This document shows, in pieces, positions 26,768 to 35,402 of a DNA stretch of 64,000 nt. The stretch spans positions 1 through 64,000 of the forward strand of contig NZ_QOAZ01000011.1 in NCBI RefSeq assembly GCF_003574675.1, read 5' to 3'. The position numbers and the translations under genes were made by a program. Source of the stretch: Azohydromonas sediminis (GTDB lineage Bacteria; Pseudomonadota; Gammaproteobacteria; Burkholderiales; Burkholderiaceae_C). The notes under the pieces are model-generated. The model saw only the letters and a list, made by a program, of their open reading frames with translations, was not told where the DNA came from and made no database searches. Positions within the stretch are counted from its first letter, which is position 1. Each line of letters starts with the position of its first letter.

Positions 26768-28957
26768 TTACTGGACCGGCGCGCTGACCGCCGGCGCCGC
26801 GCCCGTGCCGGGCGGTGACGGTGCGGGCCCGGGGGCGGACGTGGACGGGGGCGCGGGCGGCAGCACCGGCGACTCGTTGATCGGCAGCAGCAGGCTCGGC
26901 ACGGGCTGCGCGCCCTGCTGCTGCGCGCGGATCAGGTCGTAGCGGTCGAGCGACAGCTGCGCCGCGCTGGCGGCGTCGCGCATGATCACCGGGCGCAGAA
27001 ACACCATCAGGTTGGTGCGGTTCTTGGTGCGGCTCTGGCTGCGGAACAGCGCGCCGATGCCCGGCAGGTCGCCGAGCAGCGGCACCTGCGAGCGGCTCTC
27101 CTCGAACTTGTCCTCGATCAGGCCGCCGAGCACGAGGATCGCGCCGTCGTCGACGACCACCGTCGACTCGATCGAGCGCTTGCTCGTCGACGGCCCGGCG
27201 TTGGAGGTGCCCGGCGCGACGCGCGCGTCGACGCTCGAGGACTCCTGGTAGATCGTCATGCGCACGCTGCCGCCTTCGCCGATCTGCGGCTTGATGCGCA
27301 GCGTCAGGCCGACGTCCTTGCGCTCGATGGTCTGGAACGGGTTCGTCGTGCCGGTGCCGGTGTTCGTGAACTGGCCGGTGATGAACGGCACGTTGGCGCC
27401 GACGACGATCTTGGCTTCCTCGTTGTCGAGCGTGATCAGGTTCGGCGTCGAGACGATGTTGGTGTTGGTCTGGCTCTGCAGCATGCGCGCGATCGCCGCC
27501 AGCGCGTAGGTGCCGCCGTAGTTGCGAATCAGCCCGACGTTGATGCCCTCGCCGAGCGAGACGCCCTGCGTGTTGCCGCTCAGCCCGGCGGCCGTCAGGT
27601 CGATGATGTTGCCGGTGCTGCCGAAGTTGGTGCCCACGCCGCCGATGTAGCGGTCGCCCTGGCGGCCGAGCACGCCCTGCCACTGGAAGCCGAAGTCGGC
27701 GGCGTTGTCGCCCTTGACCTCGACGATCATGCTCTCGATGTAGACCTGCGCGCGGCGCGTGTCGAGCTGCTCGATCATCGCGCGCACCTGCCGGTACAGC
27801 GGCTCGGGCGCGGTGATGATCAGCGAGTTGGTCGACGGGTCGGCCTGGATGAAGCCGCCGGTCGACGGGCCGGCCGAGGCCGCGAGCGGCGCCGTCGCGG
27901 CCGTCGAAGTCGCTGTCGTGGCGCCGCCGGGCGTCGTCGGCGTCGCGGCGGTGGGCAGCGCGGCCGGCGCCGTCGTCGCGGTGCCGCCGCCACTGCCGGC
28001 GAACGCTGCGCGCAGCACCGTCGCGAGCCTGGTCGCGTCGGCGTTCTTCAGGTGCACGACCCAGATCTGCCCGCCCGCGCTGCCGGCGGCGCCGGGCACG
28101 TCGAGGCGCTCGATCAGCGCGCGCACCTGGCCGAGCTTGGCGTTGTTCGGCGCGCGCACGAGCAGCGCGTTGCTGCGCGACTCGGCCACCACCTGCACGG
28201 CGGCGCCGCCGGCCGCGGGCGGCGCGCCGGGCACCACGGCCACCGCGCCGCTGTCGGCCGCCAGCCGCTGCACCAGCGGCGCGAGGTCGGCCGCCACTGC
28301 GTGCTTGAGCGGGACGACGTCGACGTCGGTGGCGGCCGGCTGGTCGAGCGCCGCGATGATCTTGGCCAGCCGCTGCAGGTTGTCGGCGTAGTCGGTGATG
28401 ACGAGCGACGCGCTCGCCGGGTTGGCGTTGATCGTGTTGTTCGGGCTGATCAGCGGGCGCAGGATCGCGACCAGGTTGTTCGGGTTCTCGTAGTTCAGCC
28501 GGAACACCTGCGTGACGATCGTGTCGCCGCGCGCGGTCGGCGTACCCACCGAGACGACGCCGGTCTGCAGCTTGGCGTCGGCCTCGGGCACGAGCTTGAG
28601 CAGGCCGGAGGTGTCGACCACCGTGAACCCCAGCCCGCGCAGCGCCGCGAGGTAGCTCAGGTAGGCCTCGCGCACCGTGATCGGCTGTTCGCTGTACAGC
28701 GTCATCGTGCCGCGCACGCGCGGGTCGACGACGATCGGGCGGTCGATCATCGCGCTCATCGCGCGCGTGACGGCGTCGATGTCGGCGTTGACGAAGTTCA
28801 GCGTCACCGGCGTGCGCGAGCGCATCGCGGCGCCGACGCCGCCGCTGCCGCGCAGGGCGTCGGCGCTTTGCGCGGCGGCCGGGCCGACCATCGCGACGGC
28901 CGCGGTCAACACGGCGGTGGCCAGCGCGGCGGGGGGGCATCGCGGGGACATGGTCAT
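26768..28957 (-). CDS. gspD: type II secretion outer-membrane secretin GspD
   Basis: 729 aa with a signal peptide (cleaved near AAAQSAD). An N0 domain (VTLNFVNADIDAVTRAMSAM) is followed by three N/secretin_N repeats. The C-terminal secretin core has VPFITGQFTN, LRIKPQIGEGGSVRMTIYQESSS and LLGDLPGIGALFRSQSRTKNRTNLMVFLRPVI. An Ala/Thr/Pro-rich insert lies around residues 325-375 and a Pro-rich tail ends the protein. It forms the outer-membrane channel. The ATG at 28957 overlaps the gspN stop (ATGA). Confidence 0.96.
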   Translation of the reverse strand: MTMSPRCPPAALATAVLTAAVAMVGPAAAQSADALRGSGGVGAAMRSRTPVTLNFVNADIDAVTRAMSAMIDRPIVVDPRVRGTMTLYSEQPITVREAYLSYLAALRGLGFTVVDTSGLLKLVPEADAKLQTGVVSVGTPTARGDTIVTQVFRLNYENPNNLVAILRPLISPNNTINANPASASLVITDYADNLQRLAKIIAALDQPAATDVDVVPLKHAVAADLAPLVQRLAADSGAVAVVPGAPPAAGGAAVQVVAESRSNALLVRAPNNAKLGQVRALIERLDVPGAAGSAGGQIWVVHLKNADATRLATVLRAAFAGSGGGTATTAPAALPTAATPTTPGGATTATSTAATAPLAASAGPSTGGFIQADPSTNSLIITAPEPLYRQVRAMIEQLDTRRAQVYIESMIVEVKGDNAADFGFQWQGVLGRQGDRYIGGVGTNFGSTGNIIDLTAAGLSGNTQGVSLGEGINVGLIRNYGGTYALAAIARMLQSQTNTNIVSTPNLITLDNEEAKIVVGANVPFITGQFTNTGTGTTNPFQTIERKDVGLTLRIKPQIGEGGSVRMTIYQESSSVDARVAPGTSNAGPSTSKRSIESTVVVDDGAILVLGGLIEDKFEESRSQVPLLGDLPGIGALFRSQSRTKNRTNLMVFLRPVIMRDAASAAQLSLDRYDLIRAQQQGAQPVPSLLLPINESPVLPPAPPSTSAPGPAPSPPGTGAAPAVSAPVQ

Positions 28958-29856
28958 CCGATCCTGATCAGCGAGGCCGCGCCCTGGCGGCGGCCGATGA
29001 TGTTCAGCAGGTTGTTCAACGCGGCCTCGCTGCCGGGTGCGGCCTCGGCCTGCCCGGCAAAGTGCAGCCGGCCGTCGCGCCACTGCCCGCTGCCCGACAG
29101 GCGCAGCGCGCCGTCGAGCGTCGTCAGCACCAGCGACGGGCCGTCGTCGCCGGCGCCGCCTTGCAGCGACACACTGTAGCTGCCCAGCGGGTCGATCGTC
29201 GCCAGCCGCGACGACGCGCCGACGAGGTCGAGCTGCAGCCGGCCAGCGAAGCGCGTGCGGCCGGCCTCGTGCTCGATGCGCCACCCCGGCGAGCTCAGCC
29301 GCAGCGCGCCGCCGAGCTGCAGCGTGTTCCACGGCGTGCCCAGCCCGGCGAGCCACGCCGCCGGCCACTGGCCGATGGTGCCGCTGCGCGTGGGCAGCAT
29401 CTCGACCGTCTGGCGCGCGACGCCGGGGTGCCAGCGCAGCGTGACGCCCTCGGGCAGGCAGCAGGCGTGCTCGAGCCTCAGGTCGACCGTGCGTGCGCGC
29501 CAGTGCAGCGACCACGCGAGCCGCCCGGGCAGCGCGGCGGCGTCGCGGCTGCCTGCACCGCCGGTGAGCAGCAGCACGGCGCTGCCGCGCCAGACGGTGC
29601 CCTGCGCGTCGGCGAGCTGCACGCGCCCTTGCGTCGCACCGTCGACGGCGCGCGCGAGCCACGCCGCCGGCGCGAAGACGACGAGCGCGGCGAGCGCGCC
29701 GACGGCCGCGCCCCACGCGCCCCAGCGCCGCACCGCGCGGCGGCGGCGCTCCCAGGCGCGATCCGCCAGCGTCGACTCGGCGAAGGCCGACGTCGCGAAC
29801 CCCGTGCGCACCGTCGTGCGGCGCGGCAGCCATGCGCTGCGGCGCGTCGCGTTCAC
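28954..29856 (-). CDS. gspN: type II secretion protein GspN
   Basis: 300 aa, one membrane segment near residues 47-68 after a basic leader. The periplasmic body has LADAQGTVWRGSAVLLL, the GspN block. A conserved-looking pair Cys-Cys occurs in LEHACCLPEGV. GspN is an accessory T2SS component whose function is not well known. The GTG start at 29856 overlaps the gspM stop (GTGA). Confidence 0.9.
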   Translation of the reverse strand: MNATRRSAWLPRRTTVRTGFATSAFAESTLADRAWERRRRAVRRWGAWGAAVGALAALVVFAPAAWLARAVDGATQGRVQLADAQGTVWRGSAVLLLTGGAGSRDAAALPGRLAWSLHWRARTVDLRLEHACCLPEGVTLRWHPGVARQTVEMLPTRSGTIGQWPAAWLAGLGTPWNTLQLGGALRLSSPGWRIEHEAGRTRFAGRLQLDLVGASSRLATIDPLGSYSVSLQGGAGDDGPSLVLTTLDGALRLSGSGQWRDGRLHFAGQAEAAPGSEAALNNLLNIIGRRQGAASLIRIG

Positions 29857-30362
29857 GTGCTGCCTCCCGGCAGCACCAGCACGACGCTGCCGCTGTAGCC
29901 CTGCGCGCTGCGCGTGAGCTGCAGCTCGACCGGCTGCGCACGCGCGCCGCTGCGCACCTCGGTGAGCCACTCGCGCAGGCGCACGCCGTCGACGCCGTTG
30001 AGCGTCACCGTCGCGCGGTCGCCGGCGACGACGAGCCGCGCCGCGCCGCCCAGGCGCTGCGTCGATGCCTCGAGCGCGGCAGTGGCCTGCCCCGGCGGCA
30101 GCGGCGGCGTCGCGCGCAGCTCGCGTGCCTCGGCGGCCAGCCGCTGCATCTCCTGCCATTGCCGCTCGAGCCGCTCGAGTTCGGCCGGTGCGTCGCGCAC
30201 GGTGCGCCACGCCGGTGCGACCGCGACCGACCACAGCGCGAACGCCGCGACCACGGTGGCGGCCAGCGCGAGCAGCCGGCGTTCGCGTGCCGCCAAGGCC
30301 TGCCAGCGTGCGCGCCACGGCGCGGCCCAGGCCGTCAGTGCACCGCGCGCCGACGCCGTCAC
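29853..30362 (-). CDS. gspM: type II secretion inner-membrane protein GspM
   Basis: 169 aa. One membrane helix near residues 30-46 (LLALAATVVAAFALWSVAVA), a coiled-coil segment (RDAPAELERLERQWQEMQRLAAEARELRA shortened here to its heptads), and a C-terminal ferredoxin-like domain. GspM pairs with GspL in the inner-membrane platform. The GTG start overlaps the gspL stop by 4 nt. Confidence 0.92.
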   Translation of the reverse strand: MTASARGALTAWAAPWRARWQALAARERRLLALAATVVAAFALWSVAVAPAWRTVRDAPAELERLERQWQEMQRLAAEARELRATPPLPPGQATAALEASTQRLGGAARLVVAGDRATVTLNGVDGVRLREWLTEVRSGARAQPVELQLTRSAQGYSGSVVLVLPGGST

Positions 30363-31603
30363 GAGCGCCCCCCTGCCGCGTCGGCCGGGCGCGAGACGGT
30401 CACGCGCCCGTCGGCGGCCTCGACGCGCCAGCCGCCGGCGCGCAGGCGCTGGCCGAAGGCCTCGACGTGCGGTGCGCTCCAGCCGGCGGCGCCGAAACTC
30501 AGCCGTCCGCTTTCGTAGCGCAGCGACGGCGCCGGGCCCTGGTCCTCGGGCCACGCGGCCGCGGCGGCGCCGAGCAGCGCTTCGAGGTCCGCGTCGCCGG
30601 CGCGGCCGGCCGACGCGCGCAGCAGCGCCGTCTCGCGCTGCATCTGCAGCGGCGCGTCGAGCACGCTGCGCACCTGCGGGTGCGTGCTGCGCAGCAGCTC
30701 GACCATCGCCTGCCGGCGCTCGGCGATCGCCGCGCGCTGCTGCCAGGCCCACAGGTTCAGCCCGACGACGTGCACGACGGCCAGCACGGCGAGCCCGATG
30801 CGCACCGGCCGCCACGCGGGGCCGAGCAGCTGGCGCGCCAGCGCGCGCAGCGCCCGCGTGCCGCGGTGGCGCGGCGCGAGGTCGAACTGGCGCAGGTTCC
30901 ATAGCGAGCGCGCGGCCTGCAGCGCGCGTTCGTCGTCGCTGACGACGCGCACCGGCTGGCCGAGCCATTGCTCGGCTGCGGCCGCGGCCGCCGGCGTCGC
31001 GCTCCAGCGCGTGTCCTCGCGCTGCCACTGCGGCTGCAGCGCGCGCGCGAGCCCGCCCGCCAGCCGCAGCGTGGCCACGCCTTGCGCGTCGGACCAGGTC
31101 AGCATCGGGGGTGTGTCGGCGTCGGCGCCGGCCGGCAGCCAGAAATGGCCCTGCGGCTCGTCGCCGGGCCACGACGACGGCACGACGCGCTCGACGACGA
31201 CACCGGCCTGCTCGAGCGCGGCCAGGTGCGCGGCGAGCCAGTCCTTGTGCACGACGGCCACCCACGCCGGCTGCCCCGCGACGGCGTCGGGCGCGAGCGC
31301 GAAGTGCATCGCGTCGGGCTCGTCGAGCAGCGCGTCCTCGAGCACGCCGACCAGCGCCGCGCGCAGCTTGGACGGCGGTGCCTTCGGCAGCGTCGGCCGG
31401 TGCCAGCCGACGTCGGTGTCGGCGACGACGGCGACGACGGTGTCGGCCTTCGGCAGCAGCGCCGGCGCGCAGCGGCCGTGCGCGGCGACGCTGCGCCCGT
31501 CGGCGCTCGTGACGTAGGCGTATTCGCCCGCCGCGCGGGCCGCGGCGGTGGCGCCGGGGCGCAGGCGCTCGCGCGCGGGCAGCTGGATCACGAGGTACGA
31601 CAT
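30359..31603 (-). CDS. gspL: type II secretion inner-membrane protein GspL
   Basis: 414 aa. The N-terminal cytoplasmic part is an actin-like fold that binds GspE (LVIQLPARERLRP, then LRAALVGVLEDALLDEPDAMHFAL). A single membrane helix lies near residues 258-275 (IGLAVLAVVHVVGLNLWAWQ), and the periplasmic tail has a ferredoxin-like domain. The ATG at 31603 (MSYLVI) is preferred over a TTG 39 nt upstream. The gap to gspK (84 nt) is the largest in the operon. Confidence 0.93.
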   Translation of the reverse strand: MSYLVIQLPARERLRPGATAAARAAGEYAYVTSADGRSVAAHGRCAPALLPKADTVVAVVADTDVGWHRPTLPKAPPSKLRAALVGVLEDALLDEPDAMHFALAPDAVAGQPAWVAVVHKDWLAAHLAALEQAGVVVERVVPSSWPGDEPQGHFWLPAGADADTPPMLTWSDAQGVATLRLAGGLARALQPQWQREDTRWSATPAAAAAAEQWLGQPVRVVSDDERALQAARSLWNLRQFDLAPRHRGTRALRALARQLLGPAWRPVRIGLAVLAVVHVVGLNLWAWQQRAAIAERRQAMVELLRSTHPQVRSVLDAPLQMQRETALLRASAGRAGDADLEALLGAAAAAWPEDQGPAPSLRYESGRLSFGAAGWSAPHVEAFGQRLRAGGWRVEAADGRVTVSRPADAAGGRS

Positions 31604-31687
31604 CGGGGCGGGCAGGCTAGCGGGTTCGGCAACGGCGGACAACGTCGAAAACGACGACGCGGCGCGGGGTGGCGTCTGCGGCGGCGG

Positions 31688-32650
31688 TCACCGCGGTGCC
31701 TCGACCATGTTGACACGCTCGCGCTGCAGCACGACGACATCGCGCCCGGCGCGCTGCACCAGCGAGCGTTCCTCGACGATGCGGTCGTCGAGCCGCAGGC
31801 GGCCCTGCACGACGAAGTAGGCGGTCGTCACGCCGGTGCCGTCGAAGCGCACCGGCGAGTCGGCGCCGAGCACCGACTTGGCCTGTTCGACGCTGCGAAA
31901 CGGGCTGCGGTCGCGCGCCTGCACGAGGCGCTCGGCGCTGGCGGCGTCCAGCCCCTCGAGCACGGCCACCAGCACCTCGCGCGGCGCCGTGTTCAGGTTG
32001 ACCGGCGTGGCCGCCGGCAGCAGCGTCAGCCACGGGGCCAGACGCTGCACCGCGTCGTCGGACACGCCGAGCCAGCGCAGCTCGGCGACGTGGCGCGGCG
32101 CGAGCGGCGCGTCGGCGTCGGCGCTGTCGCTCCACGCGGCGCGCAGCCCGGCGGCGATCTGCTCGGCCACCGAGGCCGGCAGCCCCGCCGCCTCGCACAG
32201 GCGCTGCAGCACGCGCAGCTGCGCCGGCACGACCTGGCCCTGCACGACGAGGTTGCGCAGGTTGTAGCGCGCCTGCGCGTCGGTGATGGCGCCGGCGAGA
32301 AAGGCCTCGGGGCCGTCGTCGGTCGTCGCATCGCGGTCCACCGCGAGGAAGGTCGACAGCCGCGCCTCGGCCAGCGGCACGGCCCACGGCTCGCCGAGGT
32401 GGTCGGCGCCACCGTCGCGGCCGTCCTCGCGCAGGATCAGCCGCGCCCAGTCGAGCGCCCCGTTGAGGATCCACGCCGCTTGCGTGCGCGCACGCTCGGC
32501 CGCCTCGACCTGCACCGCACGCCACTGCTGCCAGACCATCCCGGCGGCGAGCGTCGCGACGACGCTGAGGATCAGCATCGCCACCAGCAACGCGGCGCCG
32601 CGCTGCGGGCGCGGACGCCAGCGGGGGACGGCGTGGTGCGGCGCGTTCAT
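31688..32650 (-). CDS. gspK: type II secretion minor pseudopilin GspK
   Basis: 320 aa, the large minor pseudopilin. The prepilin site is QRG followed by AALLVAMLILSVVATLA, with the usual lack of Glu at position 5. The body has the helical insertion domain (ARYNLRNLVVQGQ, NLNTAPREVLVAVL) typical of GspK. It caps the pseudopilus tip with GspI and GspJ. Its ATG overlaps the gspJ stop (ATGA). Confidence 0.95.
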   Translation of the reverse strand: MNAPHHAVPRWRPRPQRGAALLVAMLILSVVATLAAGMVWQQWRAVQVEAAERARTQAAWILNGALDWARLILREDGRDGGADHLGEPWAVPLAEARLSTFLAVDRDATTDDGPEAFLAGAITDAQARYNLRNLVVQGQVVPAQLRVLQRLCEAAGLPASVAEQIAAGLRAAWSDSADADAPLAPRHVAELRWLGVSDDAVQRLAPWLTLLPAATPVNLNTAPREVLVAVLEGLDAASAERLVQARDRSPFRSVEQAKSVLGADSPVRFDGTGVTTAYFVVQGRLRLDDRIVEERSLVQRAGRDVVVLQRERVNMVEAPR

Positions 32651-33312
32651 TGCGGCGTCTGAGGGCCGAGCGCGACGTCGCGCGTGAGCGTGCCGGTCCA
32701 CCCCGACGCGGCGTCGAGCGCGAGCACGATGCGCACGCCGCCGGGCAGTTCCTCGGTGGCGGCACCGGCCGGCGCGGTTCCCGGCGCGGCGACGTCGCCG
32801 CTGGACTGCGCGTTGCTCCAGCCGTTGCGGCGGAAGAAGAAGACCTGCAGCGTGGCCACGCCGTCGAGCGCGCGCAGCTGCCCCGGCTCGTTGCCCAGCA
32901 GCTGCAGCGAGCGCAGCCAGCTGTCCTGCAGCTCGCCCACGCGCGTGACGACGGGGCCGGCCCAGCGCGTCAGCGTCGTGCCGCGCAGCGCCCACACGAC
33001 GAGCTGCACGCCGTCGCCGGCGTCGCGCACGAGCCGCAGCGACGCGCCGTCGAAGGCCAGCGCGGGCACGACGCCGACCTCGCGCACCGCCTGCAGGTCG
33101 TGCGCCCACTGCGCGAGCACCGTGTCGAGGCGCAGGATACGCTGCGTCTGTTCGGCGTTGACCTCGCGCGCGCGCGCCATGCCGTCGACGCCGCGCCACG
33201 CCAGCGCGCTGAGCACCGCCATCACGACGAGCGCGACGAGCACCTCGACGAGCGTGAAGCCGCGCGTACCGCGGCGGCGCGGTGGGCCGAAGTCGCTGTG
33301 AAGACGGGCCAT
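32647..33312 (-). CDS. gspJ: type II secretion minor pseudopilin GspJ
   Basis: 221 aa. A basic leader ends at RRRGTRG, the prepilin peptidase site, and the mature part begins FTLVEVLVALVVMAVLSALAW with Glu5. The C-terminal beta domain contains VQLVVWALRG and VFFFRRNGWSNAQ, as in GspJ. It starts only 1 nt before the end of gspI is reached, within the tightly packed pseudopilin block. Confidence 0.95.
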   Translation of the reverse strand: MARLHSDFGPPRRRGTRGFTLVEVLVALVVMAVLSALAWRGVDGMARAREVNAEQTQRILRLDTVLAQWAHDLQAVREVGVVPALAFDGASLRLVRDAGDGVQLVVWALRGTTLTRWAGPVVTRVGELQDSWLRSLQLLGNEPGQLRALDGVATLQVFFFRRNGWSNAQSSGDVAAPGTAPAGAATEELPGGVRIVLALDAASGWTGTLTRDVALGPQTPQ

Positions 33313-33313
33313 C

Positions 33314-33697
33314 TCAAAAGCGCGGCAGCACCGTCGACAGCGTCAGCAGCGGCTGCCCGGCCTCGTCGGCGATGCGGGCATCGACGCGGCGGAAATTGGG
33401 GTTCGGCGTCGCGCGCACCTCGAGCCGCCCGGCGTAGGTACGGCCGAGCTGCTCGCACGCGAAGTCGCTGTCGCCGATGCCGGGGAACTGGCGCGCGAGC
33501 TTCAGCTCGGTCAGCCGGTTGTCGGCACACCACTGCGCCGCGGTCACGTCGACGAGCCGCTGCGTGTTGCCGCTCAGCGCGCCGGCGGCCTTCAGGCCGG
33601 CGCCGAGCGTGATCGCGACGATGGCCAGCGCGACCAGCGTCTCGACGAGCGTGAACCCTGCAGCGCCGCGGCGGCGGTGGCGTGCCGCCGAGGTCAT
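33314..33697 (-). CDS. gspI: type II secretion minor pseudopilin GspI
   Basis: 127 aa. The leader RHRRRGAAG is followed by FTLVETLVALAIVAITLGAGLKA with Glu5. The body contains WCADNRLTELKLARQFPGIGD, the GspI block. With GspJ and GspK it forms the pseudopilus tip. The ATG overlaps the stop of gspH by 4 nt. Confidence 0.95.
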   Translation of the reverse strand: MTSAARHRRRGAAGFTLVETLVALAIVAITLGAGLKAAGALSGNTQRLVDVTAAQWCADNRLTELKLARQFPGIGDSDFACEQLGRTYAGRLEVRATPNPNFRRVDARIADEAGQPLLTLSTVLPRF

Positions 33698-34140
33698 GGC
33701 GTGACCGGCGCCGACGGCGCGAACGGCGCGAGCCCGTCGGTGGCCAGCGTCAGCCGCTGCGCGCCCAGCCGCAGCACGATGGCCTGCGGCGGCAGCAGCG
33801 GCTCGGGGCCGAGCACGAGCGCGCGCGCGCCGACGATCTGCGCGCCGACGTCGGCGTCGAGCCAGCGCGACGGCAGCGGCGTCGCCGACGGCAGGCCGAC
33901 GAAGCGAAAGTGCGCGCCCGACGGGTCGTCGGCGGCCGCCAGCTCGAAGCGCACCGGCACGCCGGTGGCGCGCGCCTCGGCGCGCGCCGACTCGAGCAGC
34001 GCGGCCAGCCGCGCGCCCTCGCGCTCGAGGCGGTCGGCGGCGCTGTCGCGCAGCGCGAGCGCGATCGCGCCGGCGCTGATCGCGACCAGCGCGACCACCA
34101 CCATCAGCTCGATCAGCGTGAACCCGCGTTGGACGCGCAT
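33694..34140 (-). CDS. gspH: type II secretion minor pseudopilin GspH
   Basis: 148 aa. The very short leader RVQRG precedes FTLIELMVVVALVAISAGAIAL. The C-terminal part is a GspH-type beta domain with DPSGAHFRFVGLPS. A GTG one codon upstream of the ATG is an alternative start. It lies between gspG and gspI. Confidence 0.93.
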   Translation of the reverse strand: MRVQRGFTLIELMVVVALVAISAGAIALALRDSAADRLEREGARLAALLESARAEARATGVPVRFELAAADDPSGAHFRFVGLPSATPLPSRWLDADVGAQIVGARALVLGPEPLLPPQAIVLRLGAQRLTLATDGLAPFAPSAPVTP

Positions 34141-34167
34141 CACGGGTCGTCGCGCCAGCGCGCGGCG

Positions 34168-34635
34168 CTACTGCCAGAACCCGATGTCGGCGTCCTTGCC
34201 TTCGCCGCCGGGCTGTCCGTCGGCGCCGAAGCTGAAGACGTCGATCTCGCCGCGCACCCCGGGGTTCAGGTACTGGTACGGGCGGCCCCAGGGGTCGTTG
34301 GGCAGCTTCTCGACGTAGGGCTTCCAGTTCGGCGGGATCGGGCCGGTGGTGGGCCGGCGCACCAGCGCGTCGAGCCCCTGCTCGGCGGTCGGGTAGCGCT
34401 GGTTGTCGAGGCGGTACAGCTTGAGCGCCTGCATCAGGTTGTTGACGTCGGTGCGCGCGGCGGTCACGCGCGCGTCGTCGGCGCGGTCGAGCACGTTGGG
34501 CACGATCAGCGCGGCGAGCACGCCGATGATGACGAGCACCACCATCAGCTCGATCAGCGTGAAGCCCGCCGCGGCGCGGCGGCGCGCAACGGCAGGCAAG
34601 TCGCGGGCGGGGCGGGGTTGGGGGGGCGGGGGCAT
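34168..34635 (-). CDS. gspG: type II secretion major pseudopilin GspG
   Basis: 155 aa. The leader of 23 residues ends RRRAAAG, then FTLIELMVVLVIIGVLAALIVPNVL. The GspG-specific C-terminal region follows: DNQRYPTAEQGLDALVRRP, NDPWGRPYQYLNPG and FSFGADGQPGGEG, whose acidic residues bind calcium in known GspG. It is the main subunit of the pseudopilus and the first gene of the leftward gsp operon, divergent from gspC. Confidence 0.97.
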   Translation of the reverse strand: MPPPPQPRPARDLPAVARRRAAAGFTLIELMVVLVIIGVLAALIVPNVLDRADDARVTAARTDVNNLMQALKLYRLDNQRYPTAEQGLDALVRRPTTGPIPPNWKPYVEKLPNDPWGRPYQYLNPGVRGEIDVFSFGADGQPGGEGKDADIGFWQ

Positions 34636-34676
34636 GGCGCGCGGGAACCCGGCAGCGGGCGTGAACGGAACTTCTC

Positions 34677-34682
34677 AATAAT
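34677..34682 (+). promoter_or_regulatory. -10-like box in the gspC/gspG divergent gap
   Basis: AATAAT ends 8 nt before the gspC ATG, compatible with a nearly leaderless gspC mRNA. On the minus strand the same AT-rich patch reads TATTAT (34683-34678), a plausible -10 for gspG with about 35 nt of leader. The gap is only 55 nt, so both promoters must overlap. Confidence 0.4.
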
Positions 34683-34690
34683 AGACGCCG

Positions 34691-35281
34691 ATGATGACCC
34701 GCCTGTTTGCGTTCGTGAGCTGGGGCGCCGTGGGCGCGAGTACGGTGTTCTGGGCGCTGCGCCTGGGCGTCGAGGCGCCGCGCGCGCCGTCGTTCACGAC
34801 GCCGGTGGGCCCCGCCGCGGCGATGCGCGGCGACTGGTCGCGCGTGCTCGGCGAGCCGCCGCAGGCCGCAGCGACCGACGACGGCGACGCCGACGGGGCG
34901 GTCGAGCCGGCTTCGGCGTCGCGCTTTCGCCTGTTCGGCGTCGTTGCACCGAAGACGCCGTCCGACCGCGACGGCGTCGCGCTGATCGCCGTCGACGACA
35001 AGCCCGCGCGCGCGTTTCGCGTCGGCGCCGTCGTCGATGGGCAGACCGTGCTGCGGGCCGTGCACCGGCGCGGCGCGTCGCTCGGGCCGCGCGACGGCAC
35101 CGCGACGGTCGAACTCGAACTGCCGGCGCTGCCGCCGCCCGCCACCGGCGCGCTGCCGCCGGCACGCGCCGGCGCGATGCCGCCGCCGGCGCCGATGCCC
35201 GGGATGCTGCCGCGTCCGCCGGCTGTCGCTGCCCCTGCGCCGGCGCCGCCAGCGGGCGACGAACCGCCGAGCAACGACTGA
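34691..35281 (+). CDS. gspC: type II secretion protein GspC (short form without PDZ domain)
   Basis: 196 aa. An N-terminal membrane helix (about residues 5-24) is followed by a linker. The HR domain is visible near residues 78-125 (RFRLFGVVAPKTPSDRDGVALIAVDDKPARAFRVGAVVDG). The C-terminus is a Pro/Ala-rich tail, with neither a PDZ domain nor the coiled coil of other GspC. The HR domain docks to the secretin N0 domain. It lies divergent from the rest of the gsp cluster, as in many Burkholderiales. A second ATG at 34694 is possible. Confidence 0.88.
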   Translation: MMTRLFAFVSWGAVGASTVFWALRLGVEAPRAPSFTTPVGPAAAMRGDWSRVLGEPPQAAATDDGDADGAVEPASASRFRLFGVVAPKTPSDRDGVALIAVDDKPARAFRVGAVVDGQTVLRAVHRRGASLGPRDGTATVELELPALPPPATGALPPARAGAMPPPAPMPGMLPRPPAVAAPAPAPPAGDEPPSND

Positions 35282-35402
35282 ACCGCCGGCGCGGGCCGGC
35301 CGATTGACGGCCGCGGCGCTCAGCCCTGCAGGCCGCGGCCTCGCAGAGCTCGGCCTCTTCGCGCCGTCCCGGCCTGCACCGGCAGGCCGTGAGCCGCGGC
35401 GC

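Noticed and set aside
35282-35402. Terminator between gspC and convergent cobT
   Set aside because: Several short GC inverted repeats (for example GGCCTG/CAGGCC) but no T-run on either strand; not strong enough to call.
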